From Scytonematopsis contorta HA4267-MV1 (lineage in GTDB: Bacteria > Cyanobacteriota > Cyanobacteriia > Cyanobacteriales > Nostocaceae), in assembly GCA_019359035.1 (NCBI GenBank), contig JAHHIC010000052.1, forward strand, positions 1 through 64,000: a DNA stretch of 64,000 nt, read 5' to 3'. Both the position numbers and the translations under genes were made by a program. Positions 17,549 to 26,655 of the stretch are shown here, one piece after another. The first letter of the stretch is position 1; each line of letters opens with the position of its first letter. The notes under the pieces were generated by a model. It was given only the letters and a program-made list of their open reading frames with translations. It had not been told where the DNA came from and did no database searches.

Positions 17549-17851
17549 TTAATCATACTTGCTTGCATTCGTGGTTTGTTCCGCCTTACTTCTAAGCGCA
17601 TCTAAGATTTGCCATCGCGGACGTTCTTCCACTTCCTCTAAAGTAATTAAAATTTCTGAAACTCTATTTTTATAGTCTACAAAATCTAAGCTCAAAGGTA
17701 AAAATAACCCGAACTTTTTACCTTGCTTATTGTAAATCAAAACAGATACATCCTCTACTTCCTTCCAATTATGCCATCCATGTTTTTCTAAATATTGGAC
17801 AATTGTCTTAGGAGATATATTGGCAATTTCTTTATACTGGTAATCTTGCAT
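17549..17851 (-). CDS. Conserved hypothetical protein, 100 residues
   Basis: The protein starts with a helical segment IANISPKTIVQYLEKHGWHN and contains a beta-rich stretch VSVLIYNKQGKKFGLFLPL, ending with a charged helix ITLEEVEERPRWQILDALRS. It is soluble with no signal peptide. I do not recognise the family. It lies 66 bp downstream of the HTH-protein gene on the same strand and may be co-transcribed with it; small-molecule sensing or toxin-antitoxin roles would be speculation. Confidence 0.5.
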   Translation of the reverse strand: MQDYQYKEIANISPKTIVQYLEKHGWHNWKEVEDVSVLIYNKQGKKFGLFLPLSLDFVDYKNRVSEILITLEEVEERPRWQILDALRSKAEQTTNASKYD

Positions 17852-17917
17852 GACTTACCTTTCCGCTTTTGCGAATTTAATCTATCACCGTAATCAGCTT
17901 AAAATTATATGTCATCT

Positions 17918-18349
17918 TCAAGCAAAGGTTTTAGTTGTGATTTGAATTTCTTGGTCAACCTCAATCCAAAGTTTAGCGCCAGAATTCAAAGGAGAATGTG
18001 GTCGATATACTAATTTACAAGGTCCAAAAATTTCTACTTCATGACAATATTGACTTTTCTTACCTTTATGAACCACAAGCATCGGCTCATTTTCCTTTTG
18101 ACGTTGGTTGCTATCGAATTTGTGGCGATTAACGTGAATCTTAGTCGGACTGCATTGTAATCTCTTCCTCCAATTTCCTTGTGGACCTCTGGTTCCTTCA
18201 ATAATCTGTGGAATTCCACTAAATAAAGGTATTTGCCAAAAACGACCTACCTTTTTCGCTCCTCTAATCCGTCCATCTTTCAACAGCTGTCGAATTCTCT
18301 GGCAGCTTATACACAGCAAACAAGCAGCTTCTGTTGTTCCAACAAACAT
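17918..18349 (-). CDS. Small protein with excisionase-like HTH
   Basis: I place the start at the ATG at 18349 (143 residues); a longer frame to 18427 is open but has no family support. The N-terminus, VGTTEAACLLCISCQRIRQL, then DGRIRGAKKVGRFWQIP, is a MerR/excisionase-type DNA-binding helix-turn-helix. After it comes a basic linker and a C-terminal beta-rich region (EVEIFGPCKLVYRPHSPL, then GAKLWIEVDQEIQ) of unknown role. It could be a regulator or a remnant of a mobile element's control gene. Confidence 0.55.
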   Translation of the reverse strand: MFVGTTEAACLLCISCQRIRQLLKDGRIRGAKKVGRFWQIPLFSGIPQIIEGTRGPQGNWRKRLQCSPTKIHVNRHKFDSNQRQKENEPMLVVHKGKKSQYCHEVEIFGPCKLVYRPHSPLNSGAKLWIEVDQEIQITTKTFA

Positions 18350-18612
18350 AAGTAGATAAACCCTAGCGCTAGAGTTATTTTTCACCCTGTCATCCGCAAA
18401 TTCAACAGACCGGCTGACACCTTTCAAACTGTCACAACCTGTAAGATATAATTGATACTAAACAAAGCTAGAATCCCCTGATATCTGATTCAACCCATCG
18501 GAATTGGAATCTCAATTACAAACAACTTTCACAACAGACAATGAACGGATATAGCAGATAACTTGATTGTGAATTTCATATATTTATTTTTCCTTCGTCA
18601 TTCCCCCACCAC

Positions 18613-18659
18613 TCACACAGACAACTCATCCGTTACATCCGTTCAGCATCCGTTGCTAG
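18613..18659. repeat. Half copy of ATCCGTTACATCCGT repeat
   Basis: ACTCACACAGACAACTCATC followed by CGTTACATCCGTTCAGCATC and CGTTGCTAG matches the right arm of the foldback at 23150-23281. The kinase gene's stop codon (18656-18658) lies in it. Confidence 0.7.
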
Positions 18660-21600
18660 GCTTCCTCCACCTTTCGTTCCACAACCCGGCGAATAGGAAT
18701 TTCGATTACAAACTCCGCTCCTTCACCCGGTGCCGAATTACAAAGCAGTTTACCTCCATGTTTTTCCGTAATAATTTGGTAAGAAATCGAAAGTCCCAGT
18801 CCAGTCCCTTTACCCACGGGCTTTGTTGTAAAAAACGGATTAAATATATAAGAGCAGACCTCCTCACTCATCCCCACTCCGTTATCAGCTATAGAAATTG
18901 CCACCCAATCTTTATCGACAAGCGAAGTTGAAATACGAATAACGCTGGGGTTTGCTTTAATATCCTGCGGTGTTCGCAGTTTGTTACATTCCTCTAGAGC
19001 GTCGATAGCATTAGACAAAATATTCATAAACACTTGATTGAGTTGACCAGGGTAACACTCAACTAAAGGTAATGCGTCGTAATCCCTGTTGACTTGGATT
19101 TCTGGAATATGAGGTGCGACTTTCAGACGATTTTGTAAAATCATCAAGGTACTATCAAGTCCCTCGTGAATATTTACCTCTTTAACTTCAGCTTCGTCTA
19201 ACCGTGAGAAGTTGCGTAAGGAAGCCACAATATCGCGAATACGGTCTGCACCCGACTCCATTGATTTGAATAAATTGGGCATATCCTCAAACAAAAACTC
19301 TAAGTCTATTTTCTTTAAGTGCGCTTGAATTTCTGGAACTGGTTGAGGATAATATTTTTGGTAAATTTGCAACGACTCAATTAACTCTTGGTTGTATTGA
19401 TACACGTGTTCTATATTGCCGTATATAAAGTTAATTGGGTTATTGATTTCGTGAGCAATACCCGCGACTAGTTGTCCTAAACTTGCCATTTTTTCAGATT
19501 GAATCATTTGAATCTGAGCTTTTTGCAAGTCGTTTAGGGTTTTGGCTAGTTTATCTGCTTGTTCGCGAGTTTGACTGAGTAAATTTGCTTGACGAACTGC
19601 AACACTCAATTGAGCTGCTACTTGACTAAAGAATTTTTGTTCTACTTCTTTCCAATTGCGGAAGTGGCTACATTGATGAACACACAACAGTCCCCAGAGT
19701 CGTTCACCTTCCATTAGGGGGGCAATAATTTGTGATTTGATTTGGAAGCGCTCTAAAATTTCTACGCAACAGTCTTGGAAACCAGCTATGTGAATATTGG
19801 AGATTGCTTGAATTCTTCCTTTTGCGTATTGCGGAGCATATTCTTCACCAAAGCAATGGTCTTCTATTTTATATCCTAAAGCTGGTTCGTACTTAGATAA
19901 GACATCTTCAGCAATAAATTCACCAACACAATATTTGCTGTCTGGGTCAAAACGGAATACACCGACTCGGTCTGCTCGGAGTGAACGTCGTACTTCTTGA
20001 GCGGTTATCTTGAAAACTGTTTCTAAATTTAGGGATTCGCGAATTTTTGCGACTACATCAAAGAGAATTTGCCGTTGTTCTGCTGATTGATGTAGTTCTT
20101 CTGCACGGGTTTGAGTTTGGGAAAGTAAATCGGCACTTTGAATAGCGACCCCAAGTTGACTAGCGACTTGAGATAAAAATTCTACTTCCACAGTTTCCCA
20201 TTGACGGGGTGTTGTATGTTGATAAGCACTAAGCAGACCCCATAAAGTGCGTCCCACAAAAATTGGTGTTACTGCGTAGGCTCGAATTTTAAATTGCTCT
20301 AATATATCTAGGTGACAGCGTGTATGTCCAACTTTATATACGTCGTTTACCGCAAAACTCTCATTATTGCGATATCGACCACCTTTAGTTTCTTGTAAAT
20401 GAGTGTCTTCCCAAACTAAGTTTTCTCCAAATGGGTTTCCAGCCATCCACTGAATTTCTGGTATCCCAAAATGGCTAACAAATTCACCACTCCAGTCTGG
20501 ATTAAAATGATAAACTCCTACCCGTTCTGCTTTTAGAAGCTTACATACTTCTTGACAAGTCGTCTGAAAAATCAATGCTGTATCAGAGGAAGAACGTATC
20601 TTGGTGACCACATCCGTCAAAGCTCGCTGTCGAGCGATCGCACTTTCAAATGCAATAGCTTGTTGTTTCGACTGCTGCAAAAGTTCCGCTTGTTGAATAG
20701 CAACACCAAGTTGCGCTCCCACCTGAGAAAGAAATTCCACCTCATAATCCAACCATAAGCGAGGTGCAGAATGCTGATACGCTGCTAATAACCCCCACAA
20801 CTTCGGACCAATAAAAATTGGTACTATCGCATAAGCACGAATTTTAAACTGCTTCAAAATATCTAAATGACAACGGGTATGTCCCGCTTCATAAATATCA
20901 TTCACTGCAAAAGTCTCATTATTCCGATACCGACCACCTTTAGTTTCCTGTAAATGAGTATCCTCCCAAACTAAATTTTGACCAAAAGGATTTATATTTT
21001 CCCATTGGGGTTCTACAGTACCAAAGTGACTAATAAATTCACCACCCCAATTAGAATCAAAGCGGTAAATCGCGGTTCGTTCCACCTTGAGCAATTTACA
21101 AATCTCTCTACAAGTAGTATCAAAAATCAGTTTGGTATCAAGTGATGAACGAATATTGTCCACCACTTCCGTTAAAGCTCTTTGTCGTGCAACAGCATTT
21201 TGTAACTCAGTTGTGCGCTGCTTTGATTGTTCCAAAATTTCTGCCTGTTGCATTGCTATTCCCAAATAGCTCGCAGCACTAGACAAAAATTCGACTTCAT
21301 CAGTTTGCCATTGACGAGGTTGAGAATGTTGATAAGCAGCAAGTAACCCCCATAATTGCTGGCCAACAAAAATTGGAGCTATTGTATAAGAACGAATTTG
21401 AAATTGCTCTAATAATTCCACATGGCAGCGGGAGTAACCAGCCTCATAAATATCTGCCACAGCAAAAGGCTCATTTTTACGATATCGTCCACCCTTAGTT
21501 TCTTGTAAATGCGTGTCAGCCCAAATTAAATTTTGTCCAAAAGCCTTGATATTGTTCCAGGGAGACTGAGCAAATCCCAACTGGTTAATAAAACTCCCCG

Positions 21601-21817
21601 ACCAATCATGATTAAATCGGTAAATACCAACACGCTCAAGACCAAGCGAGTGACAAATCTCTTGACTAGTAGTCGAACATAAAACCTCTATATCAACACT
21701 TGCACGAATTTTAGCAATAATTCTAGTCAACAGCTTTTGGAATTGCATCCCCCGCATTAGTAACTCTTGACACTCTTGAGAACTGATAAAACTTGGTTCA
21801 TAAAGGCTGTCTGGCAT
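18656..21817 (-). CDS. Multi-GAF sensor histidine kinase, cyanobacteriochrome-like
   Basis: A 1053-residue soluble kinase with four tandem GAF domains (about 25-195, 215-380, 400-565, 580-750), a HisKA domain with phospho-acceptor His789 in GIAHEINNP, and a HATPase_c domain with DNGVGM and GKGTGLGL motifs. GAF1-3 each carry a Cys-His pair (131/132, 316/317, 501/502) in the place of the bilin-linking Cys of cyanobacteriochromes. GAF4 has DHCF (653-656) plus Cys683, a DXCF-like pattern. It may therefore bind bilins, although the Asp/His context of GAF1-3 (WEDTHLQET) is non-canonical. No receiver gene is adjacent. The output pathway is unknown. Confidence 0.88.
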   Translation of the reverse strand: MPDSLYEPSFISSQECQELLMRGMQFQKLLTRIIAKIRASVDIEVLCSTTSQEICHSLGLERVGIYRFNHDWSGSFINQLGFAQSPWNNIKAFGQNLIWADTHLQETKGGRYRKNEPFAVADIYEAGYSRCHVELLEQFQIRSYTIAPIFVGQQLWGLLAAYQHSQPRQWQTDEVEFLSSAASYLGIAMQQAEILEQSKQRTTELQNAVARQRALTEVVDNIRSSLDTKLIFDTTCREICKLLKVERTAIYRFDSNWGGEFISHFGTVEPQWENINPFGQNLVWEDTHLQETKGGRYRNNETFAVNDIYEAGHTRCHLDILKQFKIRAYAIVPIFIGPKLWGLLAAYQHSAPRLWLDYEVEFLSQVGAQLGVAIQQAELLQQSKQQAIAFESAIARQRALTDVVTKIRSSSDTALIFQTTCQEVCKLLKAERVGVYHFNPDWSGEFVSHFGIPEIQWMAGNPFGENLVWEDTHLQETKGGRYRNNESFAVNDVYKVGHTRCHLDILEQFKIRAYAVTPIFVGRTLWGLLSAYQHTTPRQWETVEVEFLSQVASQLGVAIQSADLLSQTQTRAEELHQSAEQRQILFDVVAKIRESLNLETVFKITAQEVRRSLRADRVGVFRFDPDSKYCVGEFIAEDVLSKYEPALGYKIEDHCFGEEYAPQYAKGRIQAISNIHIAGFQDCCVEILERFQIKSQIIAPLMEGERLWGLLCVHQCSHFRNWKEVEQKFFSQVAAQLSVAVRQANLLSQTREQADKLAKTLNDLQKAQIQMIQSEKMASLGQLVAGIAHEINNPINFIYGNIEHVYQYNQELIESLQIYQKYYPQPVPEIQAHLKKIDLEFLFEDMPNLFKSMESGADRIRDIVASLRNFSRLDEAEVKEVNIHEGLDSTLMILQNRLKVAPHIPEIQVNRDYDALPLVECYPGQLNQVFMNILSNAIDALEECNKLRTPQDIKANPSVIRISTSLVDKDWVAISIADNGVGMSEEVCSYIFNPFFTTKPVGKGTGLGLSISYQIITEKHGGKLLCNSAPGEGAEFVIEIPIRRVVERKVEEA

Positions 21818-22081
21818 AATAATAAAGAAGATGATATATTTTATACTCTTCTTATAATTCCCCTAAATCAGCCTCTAATATCACTTATAAATTTGAATTT
21901 ATGATGATTTGATAAGATTTTAAGTAATATTGATGACTCTGGTATTCTTATTACGTAAAAATACTAGTTCAAAGATATTTCTACGCAAAATCACGTATTT
22001 AATGGAGAGACTAAACATGTTAGTCTCCACCTTGCATTTATGTGAACGAAAAATATTGTTGCTAATCCTGCATCTAATATT

Positions 22082-22387
22082 TTAATTGGAATTTTTGACT
22101 TGCTTCGCCATATTACGAAAATAATCCATATTTGGGTCATTACGACGAGGTCTTGAGTTAGACGTAGAATTTACAACAGGTTTAGCTACTTCAACTTCAA
22201 CGTCAGACTTTGCTTGAATTTTTTTCAGGGTGTTAGCTTCCTGGGAATCTAAGAAATATTCTGACGATTTAAAACCGAATAATTTGCTAACAGCATTAAA
22301 TTTATTACCTAAAAAGCCAAAAAATAAAGAAGTTAAGGCTAATATACGAATCAATGAGTTCCGTACAATCTGAATTACGCGAAACAT
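22082..22387 (-). CDS. Small protein with N-terminal hydrophobic segment
   Basis: A 101-residue protein whose first 35 residues (IVRNSLIRILALTSLFFGFL) form one probable membrane helix. The rest is polar and likely disordered, with Lys/Ser/Asn-rich sequence and a C-terminal NDPNMDYFRNMAKQV patch that looks conserved. I do not recognise it beyond being a cyanobacterial-type membrane-anchored small protein. It stands alone between the kinase and the peroxiredoxin. Confidence 0.5.
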   Translation of the reverse strand: MFRVIQIVRNSLIRILALTSLFFGFLGNKFNAVSKLFGFKSSEYFLDSQEANTLKKIQAKSDVEVEVAKPVVNSTSNSRPRRNDPNMDYFRNMAKQVKNSN

Positions 22388-22654
22388 AGTAGCGACTCCA
22401 GCAAACTTATAGTAATACAGTAATCAAGGCTAGATACATCTCTAGCATCCTTACTTATATAATGACAAGATAATTTAATACTGAAGTCTACCAATAGTTG
22501 TAAATAATAAGACTTAGAATAATTGGTATTGTGACCTGATATAATTAATTAGCAATTAATCTTATTCTCGATAATTAGTAAAGATACATACCATACTACT
22601 TTATAGTTAGTTGCGCTAATGATAAACATTTATTTTCATCATAGAGGCTAAAAG

Positions 22655-23137
22655 ATGAGTATTCTAATAGGTGGTAAAATTCCCAAAGCGACCTTATACT
22701 ATATGAGTTCTTCCGGAGTGCAAAAAATCACCACCGACGAAATATTTACAGGAAAGAAAGTAATAATTTTTGCTGTACCTGGAGCCTTCACCCCATCCTG
22801 TTCAGAACGTCATCTCCCCGGTTTTTTAGAATATGCAGACCAAATAAAAGCAAAAGGTGTAGATACAATTGCTTGTATTTCCGTTAACGACCCATACGTA
22901 ATGGGAGCATGGGCAAAAGATAGAAATGTTGGTAATAAAGTCCTAATGCTTGCCGATGGCTCTGGTGAATTTACTAAAGCAGTTGGTCAAGAATTAAACT
23001 TACTAGCCAAAGGACTAGGAATACGTTCGCGTCGCTATGCCATGATTATTGAAGATGGGGTAGTCAAATATCAAGCTTTAGAAGAAGGTGGAAAATTAGA
23101 AGTCAGTACAGCAGAAAACATTTTAGAGAAGTTATAG
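22655..23137 (+). CDS. Type II peroxiredoxin (Prx5 family)
   Basis: A 160-residue thiol peroxidase that reduces H2O2 and alkyl hydroperoxides. The peroxidatic cysteine is Cys49 in VPGAFTPSCSERHLPGF, and a second cysteine (Cys74 in DTIACISVND) is the likely resolving residue in the 1-Cys/2-Cys variants of this family. The C-terminus (GIRSRRYAMIIEDGVVKY) is typical of PrxII. Length is normal. A protective role near nitrogenase genes is plausible, but the gene is not in their operon. Confidence 0.9.
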   Translation: MSILIGGKIPKATLYYMSSSGVQKITTDEIFTGKKVIIFAVPGAFTPSCSERHLPGFLEYADQIKAKGVDTIACISVNDPYVMGAWAKDRNVGNKVLMLADGSGEFTKAVGQELNLLAKGLGIRSRRYAMIIEDGVVKYQALEEGGKLEVSTAENILEKL

Positions 23138-23149
23138 CACTTCAGCGAC

Positions 23150-23281
23150 GGATTAGCAACGGATGATTAAGGGATGTAACGGATAAATTAATTACGGGTT
23201 TCACCGATTTTTCTAACCTTATATCCTCTATTAACTCACACAGATAAACCATCCGTTACATCCGTTTAATATGCGTTGCTA
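23150..23281. repeat. Foldback repeat, ATCCGTTACATCCGT family
   Basis: The left arm (AGCAACGGATGATTAAGGG, then ATGTAACGGAT) pairs with the right arm (ATCCGTTACATCCGTTTAAT, then ATGCGTTGCT) across a loop of about 70 bp. The right arm recurs at 18613-18659 at the end of the histidine kinase gene. Confidence 0.75.
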
Positions 23282-23310
23282 AGTTTTATCAGGGAGCTTT
23301 GAGGGAAATT

Positions 23311-24276
23311 ATGAAAGCAGCAGTTATCCGTAAATATGGTTCTACAGATGTATTTCACAACGAAGAAGTAGAGCTACCAAAAATTAAATCAGATGAATTG
23401 CTAATAAAAGTTCATGCATCCAGCATCAACCCCATCGATTGGAAAATCCGTAAGGGGATGTTGAAATTTATTACAGGTAACAAATTTCCGATGATTTTGG
23501 GGATGGATGTATCTGGAGAAGTAGTACAATTTGGTTCTCAAGTTACAAAATTTAAAATCGGAGAGCAAATTTACGCTTGTCTGAATGTTCCAGGGGGAGG
23601 CTATGCAGAATACGCAGCAGTTCCCGAAAAACTCGCAGCACTAAAACCAAATAATATAAGTTACGAAGAAGCTGCTGTCGTACCTTTAGCAGCAATGACC
23701 TCTTTACAAGCATTACGCGACCAAGGTCAAATCAAAGCTGGACAAAGCGTATTAATCAATGGTGCTTCGTCCGGTGTCGGTACTTTCGCTGTGCAAATTG
23801 CCAAAGTTTTGGGTGCGGAAGTAACTGGTGTTTGTAGTTCTAGGAATATTGATTTAGTCAAATCTTTAGGAGCAGATAGAATTATTGACTACAATCAACA
23901 AGATTTTACTCAAGAAAAAATACAGTACGATATTGTTTTTGATGCAGTTGCTAAAAGTTCTTTTTCTAACTGTAAAAAAATTCTCAAAGCAAACGGTGTT
24001 TATTGTACAACATTACCCTCACCTGAAATTGTTATCCAAGGTTTTTTGACAGGGTTTCTCCCTGGTCAAAAAGCTAAATTCATTCTTCTTTCGTCTAATA
24101 GTGAAGATTTGATGCTTTTAAGCTATTGGATTGAATCCGGAAAAATACGCTCAGTTGTTGACCGAACTTTTTCTCTGGACGATATCGCAGCTGCTCACGC
24201 TTATAGCGAAAGCGAACGTGCTGTTGGAAAAATTGCTATAGCTGTCTCACGCAAAGCCGCAAAGACGCAAAGTTAA
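23311..24276 (+). CDS. MDR-family NAD(P)-dependent oxidoreductase (quinone-reductase type)
   Basis: A 321-residue zinc-independent medium-chain reductase. I use the ATG at 23311; an upstream TTG gives four extra residues with no family support. Visible motifs are ASSINPIDWKIRKG, GMDVSGEVVQFGSQV and the NADPH-binding INGASSGVGTFAVQIAKV, with GADRIIDYNQ further on. These fit quinone oxidoreductase/enoyl reductase relatives; the substrate is unknown. The last ten codons (AVSRKAAKTQS) come from the CACGCAAAGCCGCAAAGACG dispersed repeat, so the C-terminus has been altered by repeat insertion. Confidence 0.85.
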   Translation: MKAAVIRKYGSTDVFHNEEVELPKIKSDELLIKVHASSINPIDWKIRKGMLKFITGNKFPMILGMDVSGEVVQFGSQVTKFKIGEQIYACLNVPGGGYAEYAAVPEKLAALKPNNISYEEAAVVPLAAMTSLQALRDQGQIKAGQSVLINGASSGVGTFAVQIAKVLGAEVTGVCSSRNIDLVKSLGADRIIDYNQQDFTQEKIQYDIVFDAVAKSSFSNCKKILKANGVYCTTLPSPEIVIQGFLTGFLPGQKAKFILLSSNSEDLMLLSYWIESGKIRSVVDRTFSLDDIAAAHAYSESERAVGKIAIAVSRKAAKTQS

Positions 24277-24404
24277 GAATAGTTTTATTAAGTGCGTTTT
24301 TACATAGAATTGGTGTAAGTCCTGATTGTATTGATGAACACAGAATTTATTATTAAAAAAAAATAATGAATTTGATTCTTCAAAATTAAAATCTTATAAT
24401 AGAA

Positions 24405-24418
24405 GTAACTGTATATAC
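24405..24418. promoter_or_regulatory. NtcA-like site GTAACTGTATATAC
   Basis: This matches GTA-N8-TAC, the consensus of the global nitrogen regulator NtcA, 363 bp before the nifP start. I see no perfect TAN3T box at the expected distance. About a dozen such matches are expected by chance in a window this size, so the position upstream of a nif gene is the main support. Confidence 0.3.
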
Positions 24419-24580
24419 AGAATTAATCGGATAATAGCTGCCTATTTGACTGTTTTCAAGCAGACGGAGATAGGTGAGTACAGTTTAATATCTTCTGAAA
24501 ATCTCTGTTGAATATGATTCAAAAGCTAATATATAAAGGTTTTTGACTGAGTACATCAAATCTAAATAAATATCTCAGAA

Positions 24581-24615
24581 ATACCTACACCCTTAAAGAA
24601 ATGTTCTCGTACCCC
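24581..24615 (+). promoter_or_regulatory. Two 13-bp repeats upstream of nifP, candidate CnfR element
   Basis: Units ATACCTACACCCT (24581-24593) and GTTCTCGTACCCC (24603-24615) have their CACCC/TACCC cores 22 bp apart. They match the three units upstream of nifB in sequence, spacing and orientation relative to the gene. They lie 166-200 bp before the nifP ATG. Confidence 0.6.
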
Positions 24616-24780
24616 TACCCCAAAAGAAATTTTAAATTTATATTAAGTCTACATTTGGGGTAATGAGTACAACCTTAATAAACTTAATAAATACAATAGC
24701 CATCGGAATTATTGCCTGTTTAAATGCAGCCTGATATAAGCAGGAAAAGCACACGGCTTTTTTTATAAAAGACAACACCG

Positions 24781-25548
24781 ATGGAACAACCCTTGGACAG
24801 TACCAGAAACCATACCACTGGAGAAACGCTCCTAGGTCTCCATGTATCTCCATATAAGCGACAGAGAAAGGAAGGATTTTTCGAGACATTCCTAAATGAT
24901 TTTCGCGTCATTTTCCAGCGCGACCCCGCAGCAAGAAATTGGTTGGAGGTGTTATTGTGCTATCCCGGATTGCACGCGATCGCATTGCATCGTTTAGCTC
25001 ACTGGTTACATTCTTATAAAATAGTGTTATTCCCCCGATTGATTTCCCACATCGCTCGGTTCTTAACCGGAATTGAAATTCATCCAGGAGCAAAAATCGG
25101 TAAAGGAGTATTTATCGACCACGGGATGGGGGTAGTTATCGGCGAAACTGCTATTGTTGGAGACAACACCCTAATTTATCAAGGTGTCACTTTGGGTGGA
25201 ACGGGAAAAGAAACTGGTAAACGTCACCCAACCATAGGAAAAAATGTTGTCGTCGGAACTGGTGCGAAAGTTTTAGGTAATATCGACATTGGTGATGGGG
25301 TTCGTATCGGAGCAGGGAGTGTTGTACTACGGGATGTTCCCCCTGGTTGTACTGTTGTGGGAATTCCCGGTCGTATTGTTAAATGTCACCCCGACACAAA
25401 CAATTGCCCTTTAGAACATTCTCAATTACCCGACCCAGAAGCTACCCTGATTTCCTCTCTGTCACAGCGTATTCAGCATTTGGAACAACAACTGCAAATC
25501 TTGGTGGAACGGACACAAGAAAAAAAAGTTTTGACAAAGGATAAATAA
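24781..25548 (+). CDS. nifP: Serine O-acetyltransferase, NifP type
   Basis: A 255-residue enzyme that acetylates L-serine with acetyl-CoA, the committed step to cysteine; the nif-linked copy (NifP) supplies cysteine sulphur for nitrogenase clusters. The N-terminal helical domain has [17 protein letters not shown], and the left-handed beta-helix contains [20 protein letters not shown] and [18 protein letters not shown], with the acetyl-CoA loop VVGIPGRIV. It is followed after 2 bp by a small conserved gene and then by nifV, nifZ and nifT, which is why I call it nifP rather than housekeeping cysE. The N-terminus is about 30 residues longer than usual. Confidence 0.88.
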   Translation: MEQPLDSTRNHTTGETLLGLHVSPYKRQRKEGFFETFLNDFRVIFQRDPAARNWLEVLLCYPGLHAIALHRLAHWLHSYKIVLFPRLISHIARFLTGIEIHPGAKIGKGVFIDHGMGVVIGETAIVGDNTLIYQGVTLGGTGKETGKRHPTIGKNVVVGTGAKVLGNIDIGDGVRIGAGSVVLRDVPPGCTVVGIPGRIVKCHPDTNNCPLEHSQLPDPEATLISSLSQRIQHLEQQLQILVERTQEKKVLTKDK

Positions 25549-25550
25549 TT

Positions 25551-25805
25551 ATGTTAGAACCGCGTAGTTCTGACACTTCCTACGAGCAGGTGGTGCAGAT
25601 ACCTTTAAGCGAACGCTGGCAAGTATATCAACGCTTGCAAGACTTAAAAATCCCTTGCTCGTGTTTAAGCGACGGTTCACTCCGCGTACAAGTTAATAGC
25701 TGTATCACAGCGCTACTTTTACGCAGCACACTGATGCAAATTCAAAAACCACGTCAAGAATTAATTGAGTGGTTGGAACGCTGTTGGAAGCATGTTGATT
25801 GTTAA
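25551..25805 (+). CDS. Small conserved protein of the nifP-nifV cluster
   Basis: An 84-residue protein starting 2 bp after the nifP stop, so almost certainly co-transcribed. It contains PLSERWQVYQRLQDLKIPCS and SDGSLRVQVNSCITALLLRS, ending ELIEWLERCWKHVDC with scattered cysteines. I do not recognise a named family. A small gene in this position is, as I recall, also seen between nifP and nifV in Anabaena-type genomes, so an accessory nitrogenase-related role is possible. Confidence 0.65.
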   Translation: MLEPRSSDTSYEQVVQIPLSERWQVYQRLQDLKIPCSCLSDGSLRVQVNSCITALLLRSTLMQIQKPRQELIEWLERCWKHVDC

Positions 25806-26116
25806 CTGGTGACTGCTGACTGCTGACTGTTGACTGGTGACTGGTGACTGTTGACTGATAATTTGCGATTTTACCAGGGTTAAAAGCAGATATAGATTGC
25901 AAATACACTTATATTTGCAAGTAATTCTTCTTTTCTAACTGTCTGAATAATTATTGCAACTCTTGATTTATTTATGCTTCTAAAATCTTAAGTTATTACT
26001 CAAGAGATTCTATAAATTAACGATGCGAAATTATCAGCTGAGAAAATTTTTTATTTATCATTAAAGGTAATTTCAAATCTCCTAACATTTCCGCTATATA
26101 TTTTTACTCTGCTATT
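25806..26116. other. Intergenic with heptamer-type tandem repeats
   Basis: Bases 25807-25857 are degenerate 7-bp tandem repeats of GACTGCT/GACTGTT/GACTGGT type. The rest is AT-rich and without recognised signal. Confidence 0.6.
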
Positions 26117-26347
26117 ATGCAAGTTCTGAACCGCGATACAAATTTGATTGATTTTCTACACAATGAGCTTAAACTTAAAAATGAGGATATTGCTGTCGTA
26201 TTACGACACAGAGAGTTAGACAATGCTCCCTTACCAATGCTACTTTGGCAATATGGATTGGTTTCTATTGAACAGTTAGAACAAATATTTGATTGGTTAG
26301 AACAAGAATCAGAAAGACTACTAAAATCAAGCAATTTTGGGTGTTAA
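26117..26347 (+). CDS. DUF2949-like small protein
   Basis: A 76-residue protein with the pattern LIDFLHNELKLKNEDIAVVL, then ELDNAPLPMLLWQYGLVSIE and QLEQIFDWLEQE, which I recognise as the cyanobacterial DUF2949 family. The function is unknown. The APLPMLLWQYGLV core is the most conserved part of that family. Its place between nifP and nifV, with the 84-residue gene, repeats a gene order known from other heterocyst-forming cyanobacteria, so it may be part of the nif regulon. Confidence 0.65.
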   Translation: MQVLNRDTNLIDFLHNELKLKNEDIAVVLRHRELDNAPLPMLLWQYGLVSIEQLEQIFDWLEQESERLLKSSNFGC

Positions 26348-26655
26348 ATGAAGTAAGAAGAGAGAGGAAGCATATCCTAATTTATTCTCAAGTCAAAATT
26401 TAATATCCGGACTTTTATAGTTAATTATTTTGGTACAGAGTAAACTTTTTTCTATATACACACATATTATTTCTTCTTGCTTCCTCCTTCTTTATTAATT
26501 TAGTCCGCTGTGATACAGATAGGTGATTTAAAGTTGCTAAAATTGAGAAAAATAAATCCAGTTATGAGATATAAATAATGAATTATAAATTATGAATCAG
26601 CGCTATCGCATTATTCATAGTTCAAAAAAGTATTTATAAGGTAACCAATAGAGGG
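26348..26655. other. Leader region before nifV, no feature recognised
   Basis: AT-rich 308-bp spacer. I find no 13-bp nif repeat or GTA-N8-TAC site here, so nifV expression may depend on read-through from nifP or on an unseen promoter. Confidence 0.4.

Larger units (their letters stand above)
24277..24780. other. Upstream region of the nifP cluster
   Basis: No gene. It contains a GTA-N8-TAC site at 24405-24418 and two 13-bp units of the nif-type repeat at 24581-24615. The remainder is AT-rich leader before the nifP ATG. Confidence 0.5.
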
